Shown here: positions 7,142-14,588 of the stretch, one piece after another | How positions within the stretch are numbered: the first letter of the stretch is position 1 | Layout of the letters: the number at the start of each line of letters is the position of its first letter | NCBI GenBank assembly: GCA_964387935.1 | Contig: CAYLZN010000085.1 | Location: 1 to 19,060 of the forward strand | DNA: 19,060 nt | Origin: CAYLZN01 sp964387935 | GTDB taxonomy: Bacteria > Acidobacteriota > Vicinamibacteria > Vicinamibacterales > JAFNAJ01 | Direction of reading: 5' to 3' | The notes under the pieces: generated by a model | Databases searched by the model: none | What the model saw: the letters and a program-made list of their open reading frames with translations, nothing else | Told to the model about the DNA's origin: nothing | Program-made: the position numbers and the translations under genes

Positions 7142-8479
7142 TCACGCGTCGACGTCAGCCCTCATCTGCATGTCACACAGTCCCCCGAAGAAGTACTCCC
7201 GCGTGGCCACGTTCACCTGGAAGAAGCCCATTTCGTCGCGCCAGTGCAGCATCCGCTGAGCCCCGTAATAGCGGTCCCCTTCCTCGGTCAGCCCCACCTG
7301 CACCTCGTACCAGTTCGCGCCGAGCGGGCAGGTGCACGAGAACATCACCGTGATGGCATCACCCGAGTCGAACGTGCGGTCCCAGAACACGTCGCCGCTG
7401 GCCCGCCCGCTCCAGATGGCCATGTCCTGGTTGAGCGTGCCCCACGAGTAGATCTTGATGCCCTCCTTGCTCCTGATCCTCAGCGAGACATTGAGGTGGG
7501 TGAGCGCCCGGTGGATGCGCGAGACGACGCGGAAGCGCATGGGATCGCCGGGATAGAACGTCGTCGCCGGCTGACGACTGGCATCCAGGATCTCGAGCGA
7601 CTCGATCTCGGCGTCCAGATCCCCGAAGGCCAGCCGCGCCGTGACAGCCGATTCCGCCGGCACGACGGGCGACTTCGCGGCACGCGGCTCCGGTTTGCGC
7701 TGCAGGAGCGCCTGATAGTAGCGGGTCTCGTCCTGGTGGAGCTGCGCCCGGTAGTCGAGCAGCACCTGCGCGGGCGACCCCAGCGCGCGGACGCGCCCGT
7801 CGGCCAGCAGGACCGCGCGATTGGTCAGCGTGCGGATGGTCTCCTGGTCGTGGGACACGATGAGGAACGTCACGCCCTGGCTGCGCAGTTCCTCGAGTCT
7901 CGCGTAGCAGCGTTTCTGGAACAGGGCGTCGCCAACGGCCAGGGCTTCGTCCACGATCAGGATGTCGGGCTCGAGCTGAGCCTGGACGGCGAAGGCGAGG
8001 CGGACGAACATGCCGGTGCTGTAAGTCTTGACGGGCTGGTCGAGGAACTCCCCGATGTCGGCAAAGCCTGCGATGTCGTCGAACCGCTCCGTGATCTCGG
8101 CGCGCGAGAACCCGAGCACGGCGCCCTGCATGAACACGTTCTCACGACCGGTGTACTCGGGGTTGAAGCCGCTGCCCAGTTCGAGCAACGCCCCGACGAC
8201 ACCACGCACCAGGACCTCGCCCTCGGTGGGTCGCAGCGTGCCGGCGATGATCTGCAGCAGCGTGCTCTTGCCGGACCCGTTGCGGCCGATGACCCCGAGC
8301 GATTCCCCCGGCAGCACGTCGAAGCTGACGTGACGCAGGGCCCAGAACTCGCGATAGAAGGTCCGACGGCCGCGGAACAGCCCCTGCAGCAGCCGGTCGC
8401 GTGGCTGCGCGTAGATCTGGTAGCTCTTGCCCACGTCCCGCACGCTGATGGCGGCCGCCTCGACGCGGTCAGAGGACAT
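7142..8479 (-). CDS. wzt: Polysaccharide ABC transporter ATP-binding protein with C-terminal glycan-binding domain
   Basis: 445 residues. The nucleotide-binding domain (about 8-245) has Walker A GRNGSGKST (65-73), ABC signature YSTGM (153-157), Walker B ILIVDEALAVGD (173-184) and the switch His in VSHD (H210). GFNPEYTGRENVF (104-116) is typical of the Wzt/TagH group. A second domain (about 285-435) resembles the Wzt C-terminal beta-sandwich that recognises the exported glycan (SLEILD, GDPMRFRV, TCPLG). It energises export of a finished polysaccharide through Wzm. The ATG at 8479 has a good ribosome site (AGAGGA, seven bases upstream) and overlaps the wzm stop by 11 bases. The longer reading frame from 8521 is therefore not preferred. 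Confidence 0.94.
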   Translation of the reverse strand: MSSDRVEAAAISVRDVGKSYQIYAQPRDRLLQGLFRGRRTFYREFWALRHVSFDVLPGESLGVIGRNGSGKSTLLQIIAGTLRPTEGEVLVRGVVGALLELGSGFNPEYTGRENVFMQGAVLGFSRAEITERFDDIAGFADIGEFLDQPVKTYSTGMFVRLAFAVQAQLEPDILIVDEALAVGDALFQKRCYARLEELRSQGVTFLIVSHDQETIRTLTNRAVLLADGRVRALGSPAQVLLDYRAQLHQDETRYYQALLQRKPEPRAAKSPVVPAESAVTARLAFGDLDAEIESLEILDASRQPATTFYPGDPMRFRVVSRIHRALTHLNVSLRIRSKEGIKIYSWGTLNQDMAIWSGRASGDVFWDRTFDSGDAITVMFSCTCPLGANWYEVQVGLTEEGDRYYGAQRMLHWRDEMGFFQVNVATREYFFGGLCDMQMRADVDA

Positions 8480-9335
8480 CGGCGAATCCTCTCCGAGTCT
8501 TCTGGAACCAGGCATAGCCAAGCAGCAGGACCGCGACCGCCACGAGCCAGGCCAGGAGCAGCGGCCCCCATTCCGGCCACTGGTTCCACAGGAGCGTGCG
8601 GCGCGCCGAATCGAGCAGGGGACTGAGCGGGTTCGTCTGGATGATCGAGCGGAACGGCTCCGGCACGGCGGAGGCCGGGTAGAACACTGGCGTCGTGAAG
8701 AACAGGATCTGGACCAGTACGGGCACGACGAGCGCGATGTCGCGCAGGTACACCCCGAGCGACGCGAGGAAGAAGGCCATGCCGAGCGAGAGCATCAGCG
8801 TCGGCGCCAGCACCAGGGGAAACGCAGCCGCCGTCATCGGCAGCGTCCCGTTGACCGCGAGCGCCACGAGCAGCAGGAGGGCCGTGTTGACCACCGCGTA
8901 GAAGAGGGCCGCGCCGCTGAGGGCCATCGGCACGACCTGCAACGGAAAGACGACCTTCTTCACGTAGTTGGGCTGGCCCACGATGCAGGTGGGCGATCGG
9001 TTGGCGCACTCGGCGAACAGGTTGAACACGAGCAGGCCGGCAAACAGCGCCAGCGCGAAGCCCGAGGGCGAGTCGCCGACCCGCTCGCCCCATCGCGCCT
9101 TGAACACCACGCTGAAGACGAACGTGTACACGAGCAGCATGAGCAACGGCTGCAGCAGGAACCAGAGACCTCCGAGTATTGACCCGCGGTACCGGCTGGT
9201 CACCTCGCGCAGCGCCATCTGCCACACGAGATCCCGGTGGCGCCAGAGGTCGCCCATCAGGCGCGCCGGGTTCAGGAGCGCGCCTGCCGGCTCCGCGCGG
9301 GAACTGCGAATCGCTGTGCTGGGTCGGGATTCCAT
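8469..9335 (-). CDS. wzm: Polysaccharide ABC-2 transporter permease
   Basis: 288 residues from the ATG at 9335. A GTG four codons upstream at 9347 is an alternative, and neither has a clear ribosome site. Six hydrophobic segments, the amphipathic stretch LVWQMALREVTSRYRGS before the first of them, and ILGGLWFLLQPLLMLLVYTF are characteristic of the Wzm/TagG/KpsM ABC-2 family. NPLSPLLDSARRTLLW near the C terminus matches the conserved family block. It forms the inner-membrane channel with the Wzt ATPase and carries undecaprenyl-linked polysaccharide to the periplasmic side. The stop codon lies inside the wzt start region, so the two subunits are co-translated. Confidence 0.93.
   Translation of the reverse strand: MESRPSTAIRSSRAEPAGALLNPARLMGDLWRHRDLVWQMALREVTSRYRGSILGGLWFLLQPLLMLLVYTFVFSVVFKARWGERVGDSPSGFALALFAGLLVFNLFAECANRSPTCIVGQPNYVKKVVFPLQVVPMALSGAALFYAVVNTALLLLVALAVNGTLPMTAAAFPLVLAPTLMLSLGMAFFLASLGVYLRDIALVVPVLVQILFFTTPVFYPASAVPEPFRSIIQTNPLSPLLDSARRTLLWNQWPEWGPLLLAWLVAVAVLLLGYAWFQKTRRGFADVL
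8487..8492 (-). promoter_or_regulatory. Shine-Dalgarno site of wzt inside the 3' end of wzm
   Basis: AGAGGA on the minus strand, seven bases before the ATG at 8479 and inside the last codons of wzm. It fixes the wzt start and suggests coupled translation of ATPase and permease. Confidence 0.65.
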
Positions 9336-9366
9336 CGGCAAGACCACGAGGGTTGCAGGGACGCCC

Positions 9367-11971
9367 CTACGCGAGGCCCACGCGCCAGGCCGTCAGCCGG
9401 CGACCGCCATGCACCGAGCCTCCCTGGACGAGCCAGTCGTAGAGGTTCTCATACGCCTCGTGCGCGCACTGCGTCGACATCAGGGTCGAACGCTCCGGCG
9501 TCGGCGGGATCCGCGGTCCCGTACGGGCCACCTCCGAGACCAGGGCCTCGCTCAACGCGGCAACGAACGCGGACTCATCGTGCCACAGGAACCGGGTGAT
9601 GGCGCCCTCGTCCAGGTGCTCGATGGCCTCCCACGGCGGGGACACCAGCCGCACGTTCGGGAATTCCTCGAAGGCCCCGGCCGCGCCCACGCGCGTGGCC
9701 ACGATCGGCAGGCCTGCCTGCAGAGCATCACCGAGCGCGAGGCTCCAGCCCTCCCAGATCGACGACTGGACGAACACGTCGGCCACATCGTAGTAGGGAG
9801 CGACGTCTTCGGCAAAATCGACGTGAATGACGGCGTCGGCCACTCCCTCGCGGCGGACGGTCGCCTGGAGGTCGTCCAGGTATCCGGGATCGAGGACTTC
9901 GCCCAGCAGGATCGCGGTGAAAGCCCCGCCAGCCTGGCGAGCTTCGGCGATGGCCCTGACCAGCGCCCGTTGTCCTTTCGCAGGCAGGATCGAGCCGACG
10001 CACAAGAGCACGCGGGCGCCGTCGTCGATGCCCAGCTGGCGCCGGAGGGCGACCCGGTCCCTCGAAGTCGCGCCGCCTCGAGCGGGCCTGGCCCCATTGG
10101 GCATGAGCACCATCCGGTTGACGTCACACCCGAGACGGAGCGCCGCGTAGCGGGCCGCCTGTTCGGACACGCAGGCGTACGCCGTCGTGTGGGCATCCGC
10201 CTCGCGCACGGCCTCCCGTGCGGCCGGGGGCAGCCACGTATAGCAGTTGTGGATCGTCTGCAGAAAAGGGACCCCACGCCGGCGGCACCAGTCGCCGCCC
10301 GTCCAGGAGTAGTGCGCGTGCACGAGGTCGGGACGGAGCGCGGCCATGACGGCTTCGTATCGTGCCGCGTCGGTCTTCGCGTCGGGCTCGCACTGGACCT
10401 TCCAGCCGAGCGCCTGCGCCGCCGGTACGCCTTCCACGGCGAGGCCGAGCACGAGCAACGTCACGTCCGTCCCGCGCGCCCGCAGGTGTTCGCCGAGGTC
10501 GAGGACCACGCGTTCGAGTCCGCCGCGCCCGAAGGCGTCCACTTGCATGACCACGCGGGACGCTCGTGGCAGGGGCCGCGCCGACGGGACCTCGTCCGCC
10601 TCCAGCCTCGCGCGCTCCCGGGCGAACGCTGCCAGGACACGCGGCACGCGATCGTGGAGCGGGTCCACGACGAGCGCCGGGTCGAACAGGCATGCGGCAC
10701 GTGCCGCCCCTTCCTGGCGCGCGACGACGGCCACGTGCTCGCGACCAGCACGCCGGCACAGGGCCGAGAGCCCCGTGGGCCACTCCGCCGATCCATCGAC
10801 GAACACGACGCGGGCCGCCTGCCCGGAGGCCGGGCTGGGCATGGGGTCGGTCAACGTCTGGGCGATGACGTCCGGGCACGAGGCGGACGCTGCCGGCCCG
10901 AGGACGGTCGCGTCCGGCCACCACTGCCGCAGGCGATCCGCGCACGACGCGGACGCCTCGATCACGAGGGGACGTGCGGCCTGCTCCTGGCGGTGCTCGT
11001 GCACCTCGCGCAACGCGGCGAGCTTCTCCGCAATCCCGATCTCCTTTGCGCGACCACTGAGCGAGTCGTCGTGCACTCGATAGCGGTAGCGCAACGCGTG
11101 ATCGCCGGTGTGGCGCACCACGAAGTGCGTGGCGGCCCGCAGCCAGTAGTCGAAATCCTCCACGCCAGCCGCCGGCGCGTACGGCCCCAGCGCCATGCCC
11201 ACGGAGCCTCGATACAGGAAGCATGGACCGATGAAGTTGTCCGGCATCAGCCCGAGGTGCGCCACGTGCCCCGGCAGGCGGATGGCTCCCGGGACCTGCG
11301 GGTCCCGGTTGTGCGGACGAAACGCCCGGGCGGCGTCGAGGGGCTCGCCCCGCTCGTCGATGGCGACGTAGTCGGCAAACACCATGTCGGTGTTCCCGTC
11401 CGCGACGAGGGCGTCCAGGAGGGCCGACACGTAGTCCGGCTNNNNNNNNNNCCAAGTTGTCCGCCGAAGTCCAGGTCCAGTACTCGCCGGACGCGACGGC
11501 GAACCCCGCGTTGAGCGCCGCCGGCAGTCCCCGGTTTTCCTGGCGCAGCACCCGCAGCGCCCGGTGCCCCAGGTGCGGCGCAAGCGCCCCGTCCAGGTCG
11601 TCGCGAGATCCGTCGTTGACGATGATGATCTCGAGATCGGGGCACGTCTGCGCGAGCAGGCCGGGGAGGGCCTCGGCGAGGTACCCGGCCTGGTTGAACA
11701 CCGGCAGCACCACCGACACGCGGCCCGGCACGAGCGGCCACAGCGCGCCGGGCACGGCCTCGGCTCGCGGCTGGACGACCGCACCCCTGTGGTGCGATCG
11801 CGACGCCGCACCGAGGCGACGCCGGGCGATCGACGGCAGGCGCCACACCACGCCCGGATCGCGTCTCACACGGTAGGCCACGTAGCGCAGGAACGCATAC
11901 GCCACGTCGCGCCGTGAACCCGGCGGCGCCAACGAACGGCGCAGCGAGTGCCACATCTGCCGCTCAGTCAC
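9367..11971 (-). CDS. Bifunctional GT2-GT4 glycosyltransferase, interrupted by a 10-N gap
   Basis: About 865 residues once the gap is bridged. Residues 84-173 are a GT2 (GT-A) domain: RVSVVLPVFNQAG, IIIVNDGSRDD, ENRGLPAALNAGF and TWTSADN. The gap falls at residue 174, and the GT2 domain resumes at PDYVSALLDAL with GVEDFDYWLRA (ED-x-W-type block). A linker of about 130 residues is unrecognised. From about residue 466 a full GT4 (GT-B) domain follows: VDAFGRGGLERVV, HYSWTGG, HNCYTW, MPNGARP, GSILPAKG and SIWEGWSLALGDAL. The two sides of the gap are in different frames as drawn; a gap length divisible by three restores one frame. The GTG start overlaps the upstream stop as GTGA (11968-11971). 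It probably adds two successive sugars to the repeat unit. Confidence 0.87.
11442..11451. other. Assembly gap (10 N) inside the GT2 domain
   Basis: Exactly ten Ns separate SADNL from PDYVSALL on the minus strand. In related GT2 proteins these blocks are only a few residues apart, so at most about 12 bases should be missing, and the number must be a multiple of three to keep the frame. The gene is probably intact in the organism. Confidence 0.9.
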
Positions 11972-13071
11972 AGGCCCTCGCCCAGGCGCATGTCCCGAAA
12001 CCGCTGGCGCCAGTCCGCTGACTGCCTGACATGCTCGACCACCTCGCGATCGGGGCGGCGGTCGAGCGCCAGGTGCAACGCCGCCGCGAGGTCCCGGCCG
12101 GGCGCCGCGACCGTCACGCCAGGTCGGGCCGCATCCGACCGGAAATCACCGAACGGCGTCGCCAGCACGGGCACGTCGAGTGCCTGGTACTCATAGTATT
12201 TGATGGGGTCCACCGCTCGTGTCAGCTCGGTATCACGGAACGGGATCAGGCCCACGGAGAAGCGTGCCATCCTCGCGAGCGCCGCGTCGTGGGCCAGCGC
12301 CGGTTCGACGCGGACGTTCGCCGGCAGGCCCGGGGGCACCGCCGTGAAACACGGGCCGATCAGCACCACCTCGAACCCGCGGGCGACACCGGCGAGCCGC
12401 ACGGTCGTGTCCCAGTCGAACCAGGTCGCGATGGTGCCCACGTATCCCAGGATCGGGTAGCGCTGGGTCCGGGGACAGGGAGGCGGGAGTCGGGCCGTGT
12501 CGCACCCGTTGGGCACGTGCTGCGGCAAGGAGCCCAGCCCCTTGAACTTCTCGACCAGCCAAGGCGACGAGACGAACACGCGCCGGACCGCAGCGGCCAG
12601 CCGAGCCTCCGTGCGCGCCGTCGCCCGTCGCGACACGCCCGTGAAGAACGCCGGAAAATCATCCATCGCGTCGTAGAAGCTCGGCACGCCGGGGTGTTCG
12701 AGCACGACCCGCAGGGCCAGATGGCTCGGCCGCCCGACGCCGATCATCGAGGCCCCCCCGGCGAGCCACGCACGAATCCGGGCCAGGGGCTGCCGCCAGA
12801 ACACCCACCGGTTGCACAGGGGACCTCCAGGCAGGGGCTCCACAGGAAGCGCGCGTGGCGTCAGCCGCATCACGGCGCCGACGCCGGACGCCGCCTCCGC
12901 GCCAGGGGGGAGCGTCAGCCGATGCCGATCCTCCCACCGCGGCAATCGCGTGGGGTAGGGATCGACCCACAGCACCTCCCAGCCGTGCTGCTCGACGAAG
13001 AACCGCACCATGGCGTGGGGACGCTGCGAATAGCTCTCCCACGGCACGGGCGCGAAATACACGAGTCGCAT
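11968..13071 (-). CDS. Glycosyltransferase family 4, TuaH-like
   Basis: 367 residues. The N terminus MRLVYFAPVPWESYSQRPH, followed by EVLWVDPYP, is the W-x5-RPH ... VDP pattern of TuaH-like GT4 proteins. YDAMDDFPAFF matches the Y-D-x-x-D-D block of the same group. The C-terminal lobe has VPNGCD, LGYVGTIATWFDW and IKYYEYQALDVPVLAT, where the E-Y-x-A-x-x-x-P-V-x-x-T region is the donor-phosphate end of the fold. I chose ATG at 13071, seven bases after the upstream stop, rather than the in-frame extension to 13176, because the Arg-rich extension has no homology-like content and overlaps wecB. It should be a cytoplasmic transferase for the polysaccharide repeat; substrate unknown. Confidence 0.88.
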   Translation of the reverse strand: MRLVYFAPVPWESYSQRPHAMVRFFVEQHGWEVLWVDPYPTRLPRWEDRHRLTLPPGAEAASGVGAVMRLTPRALPVEPLPGGPLCNRWVFWRQPLARIRAWLAGGASMIGVGRPSHLALRVVLEHPGVPSFYDAMDDFPAFFTGVSRRATARTEARLAAAVRRVFVSSPWLVEKFKGLGSLPQHVPNGCDTARLPPPCPRTQRYPILGYVGTIATWFDWDTTVRLAGVARGFEVVLIGPCFTAVPPGLPANVRVEPALAHDAALARMARFSVGLIPFRDTELTRAVDPIKYYEYQALDVPVLATPFGDFRSDAARPGVTVAAPGRDLAAALHLALDRRPDREVVEHVRQSADWRQRFRDMRLGEGL

Positions 13072-13078
13072 GACGCGC

Positions 13079-14182
13079 TCAACGCGACGCTCGAAGCACC
13101 TCGACGATGCGGGCGGCGGCGTGTCCGTCGCCGTACGGCGAAACCCCACGCGCCATCGCCCGGTAGGCGGCGGCATCGTCCAGCAGACGCTGCGTCTCCG
13201 TGGTGATCGTCGTGAAGTCGGTGCCGACCAGGCGCACGACGCCCTCCTGAATGGCCTCGGGGCGTTCCGTTTCAGCGCGCATCACCAGGACCGGCCGCCC
13301 CAGGGCCGGCGCTTCCTCCTGCACGCCACCCGAGTCGGTGAGCACGAGATAGGCCTGCTTCATCGCCATCACGAAGGGCCCGTAGTCCAGGGGATCGGTG
13401 AGGTGAATGCGCGGGTGGTCGGCGAGCACGCGCCCCACGACACGGCGCACGTTCGGGTTGGGGTGCACGGGATACAGCACTTCGACGTCGGGATTGCGAT
13501 CGACGACGGCCCGGATCGCGCGGCAGAGATCCTCGAACGGAGGGCCGAAGCTCTCGCGACGGTGCGCGGTGACCAGGATCAGCCGGCAGGCCGGGTGCAG
13601 CGTGACGCCTACGGGAAGCTCGCGCGCCGCGATCTGCAGGAGCGCGTCGATGACCGTGTTGCCCGTCACGAAGATCCGGTCCTCCGGGGTGCCCTCTCGC
13701 AGCAGGTTCGCCCTGGCCCCGTCGGTGGGTGCGAAATGCCAGCGCGCGAGGCGCCCGGCGACGACGCGGTTCATCTCCTCCGGAAAGGGATTGTCGTAGT
13801 CCCAGGTTCTGAGGCCCGCTTCGACGTGGCCGAACGGGACGCGGCGATAGAAGCACGCCAGCGCGGTCACCAGGACCGTGGTCGTGTCGCCCTGGCCGAG
13901 CACGATGTCGGGCGCCTCGGTGGCGAGCGACCGGTCGAGGGCCGTGAGGAGCCTGGCCGTGAGCTCGGGCAGCGACTGGTCGGGTCGCATGAGGTCCAGG
14001 TCCACGTCGGGTTCGATGGCGAACAGGCGCAGGACCTGGTCGAGCATCTCGCGATGCTGGGCCGTGGCGAGGACGCGCACGTCCGCCCAGGACGTTCGGC
14101 GAAGTGCCTGGACGACCGGGGCCATCTTGATGGCCTCGGGACGCGTGCCCACGGTGCAGAGGATGCGGACGAGACTGGCCAT
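13079..14182 (-). CDS. wecB: UDP-N-acetylglucosamine 2-epimerase (non-hydrolysing)
   Basis: 367 residues, the usual length for the family. It interconverts UDP-GlcNAc and UDP-ManNAc in the cytoplasm. The sequence shows VGTRPEAIKMAPVV near the N terminus, LGQGDTTT, HVEAGLRT, FPEEMNR, TAHRRES, YPVHPNPNVR and SDSGGVQEEAPALG, so the conserved Asp, Glu, Glu and His positions of the WecB active site are all present. The ATG at 14182 places VRILCTVGTRPE directly at the N terminus; the upstream in-frame extension to 14332 is Arg/Pro-rich and unlikely. It is the first gene of the minus-strand operon, and no UDP-ManNAc dehydrogenase (WecC) follows it here. The product may therefore be used as ManNAc or oxidised by an enzyme encoded elsewhere. 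Confidence 0.95.
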   Translation of the reverse strand: MASLVRILCTVGTRPEAIKMAPVVQALRRTSWADVRVLATAQHREMLDQVLRLFAIEPDVDLDLMRPDQSLPELTARLLTALDRSLATEAPDIVLGQGDTTTVLVTALACFYRRVPFGHVEAGLRTWDYDNPFPEEMNRVVAGRLARWHFAPTDGARANLLREGTPEDRIFVTGNTVIDALLQIAARELPVGVTLHPACRLILVTAHRRESFGPPFEDLCRAIRAVVDRNPDVEVLYPVHPNPNVRRVVGRVLADHPRIHLTDPLDYGPFVMAMKQAYLVLTDSGGVQEEAPALGRPVLVMRAETERPEAIQEGVVRLVGTDFTTITTETQRLLDDAAAYRAMARGVSPYGDGHAAARIVEVLRASR

Positions 14183-14244
14183 GCGGGCCTGAGACGGCGG
14201 GAACTCCAGCGCGCTGCGTCGAGTCGCCGTCGGAGGAACGGGGA

Positions 14245-14274
14245 ACTGTACTGGCGGGGTTTCCGGCTCGTCAA
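14245..14274 (-). promoter_or_regulatory. Candidate sigma-70-type promoter for the polysaccharide operon
   Basis: On the minus strand TTGACG (14269-14274, five of six to consensus) and TACAGT (14245-14250, four of six) are separated by 18 bases. It would start transcription near 14238, giving a leader of about 55 bases before the wecB ATG. Match quality is moderate and chance matches are possible. Confidence 0.35.
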
Positions 14275-14414
14275 GGCGTGCGGCTCGCCGGCGTTTGTTG
14301 CCCGGAGGGATACCTCGGAGCCAGTCCCTCACTCATGCAGCCAACGGTCTGCTTCACGACGGACTTTTTCGCAAGACCAACCTCAGCCCGCCCATTATCT
14401 GCCTTCTGGTGGCG

Positions 14415-14430
14415 TGGCACCGAAACTGCT
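14415..14430 (+). promoter_or_regulatory. Sigma-54 (RpoN) -24/-12 promoter candidate
   Basis: TGGCACCGAAACTGCT fits the sigma-54 consensus TGGCACG-N4-TTGCW with exact spacing and the invariant GG and GC doublets. Only two of the defined bases differ (C for G at the end of the -24 element and C for T at the start of the -12 element). It points toward the large secreted repeat protein, with a predicted start near 14441 and a leader of about 150 bases. Confidence 0.6.
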
Positions 14431-14439
14431 GAACTTACG

Positions 14440-14456
14440 GCCAGCACCGTGCTGGC
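14440..14456. promoter_or_regulatory. Perfect palindrome at the predicted sigma-54 start site
   Basis: GCCAGCAC and GTGCTGGC are exact reverse complements around a single central C. The palindrome begins about ten bases after the -12 element, at the expected transcription start. A one-base loop cannot form an RNA hairpin without opening the inner pairs, so a dimeric DNA-binding protein site is as likely as a 5' mRNA stem. Confidence 0.45.
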
Positions 14457-14588
14457 GGCCCTGCGCGAGGTCCGAAGACTGCGCCACACCTCCAGATCGC
14501 AGGCGAGCCAGCCCGTGCACGCACGGCGAACGGGCGCCGTCGGGCCTCAGGGCCCGCGGTGTGTCTCGAAGCCGTGGGAACGGATGCC

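Larger units (their letters stand above)
14183..14588. other. Divergent intergenic region between wecB and the giant repeat protein gene
   Basis: About 400 bases with no convincing gene; small open frames on both strands are Arg/Ser/Pro-rich and unlike coding sequence. It is locally less GC-rich around 14355-14440. It carries the promoter candidates listed separately and must hold the control elements for both divergent transcription units. Confidence 0.75.

Noticed and set aside
5512..7353. Open frame of 613 codons on the + strand opposite the GT39 gene
   Set aside because: Composition is that of a reverse-strand shadow (Arg, His, Glu, Gly); the minus frame gives ordered membrane segments.
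8968..11514. Open frame of 848 codons on the + strand opposite wzm and the GT2-GT4 gene
   Set aside because: No motifs; the opposite frames contain complete family signatures.
14183..14332. N-terminal extension of wecB by 50 codons
   Set aside because: The extension is Arg/Pro-rich and unlike the family; the ATG at 14182 gives the standard N terminus, and the candidate promoter lies within the extension.
14337..14352. GCAG...CTGC inverted repeat as an enhancer site for a sigma-54 activator
   Set aside because: Only four clean pairs with mismatches inside; too weak to separate from chance.
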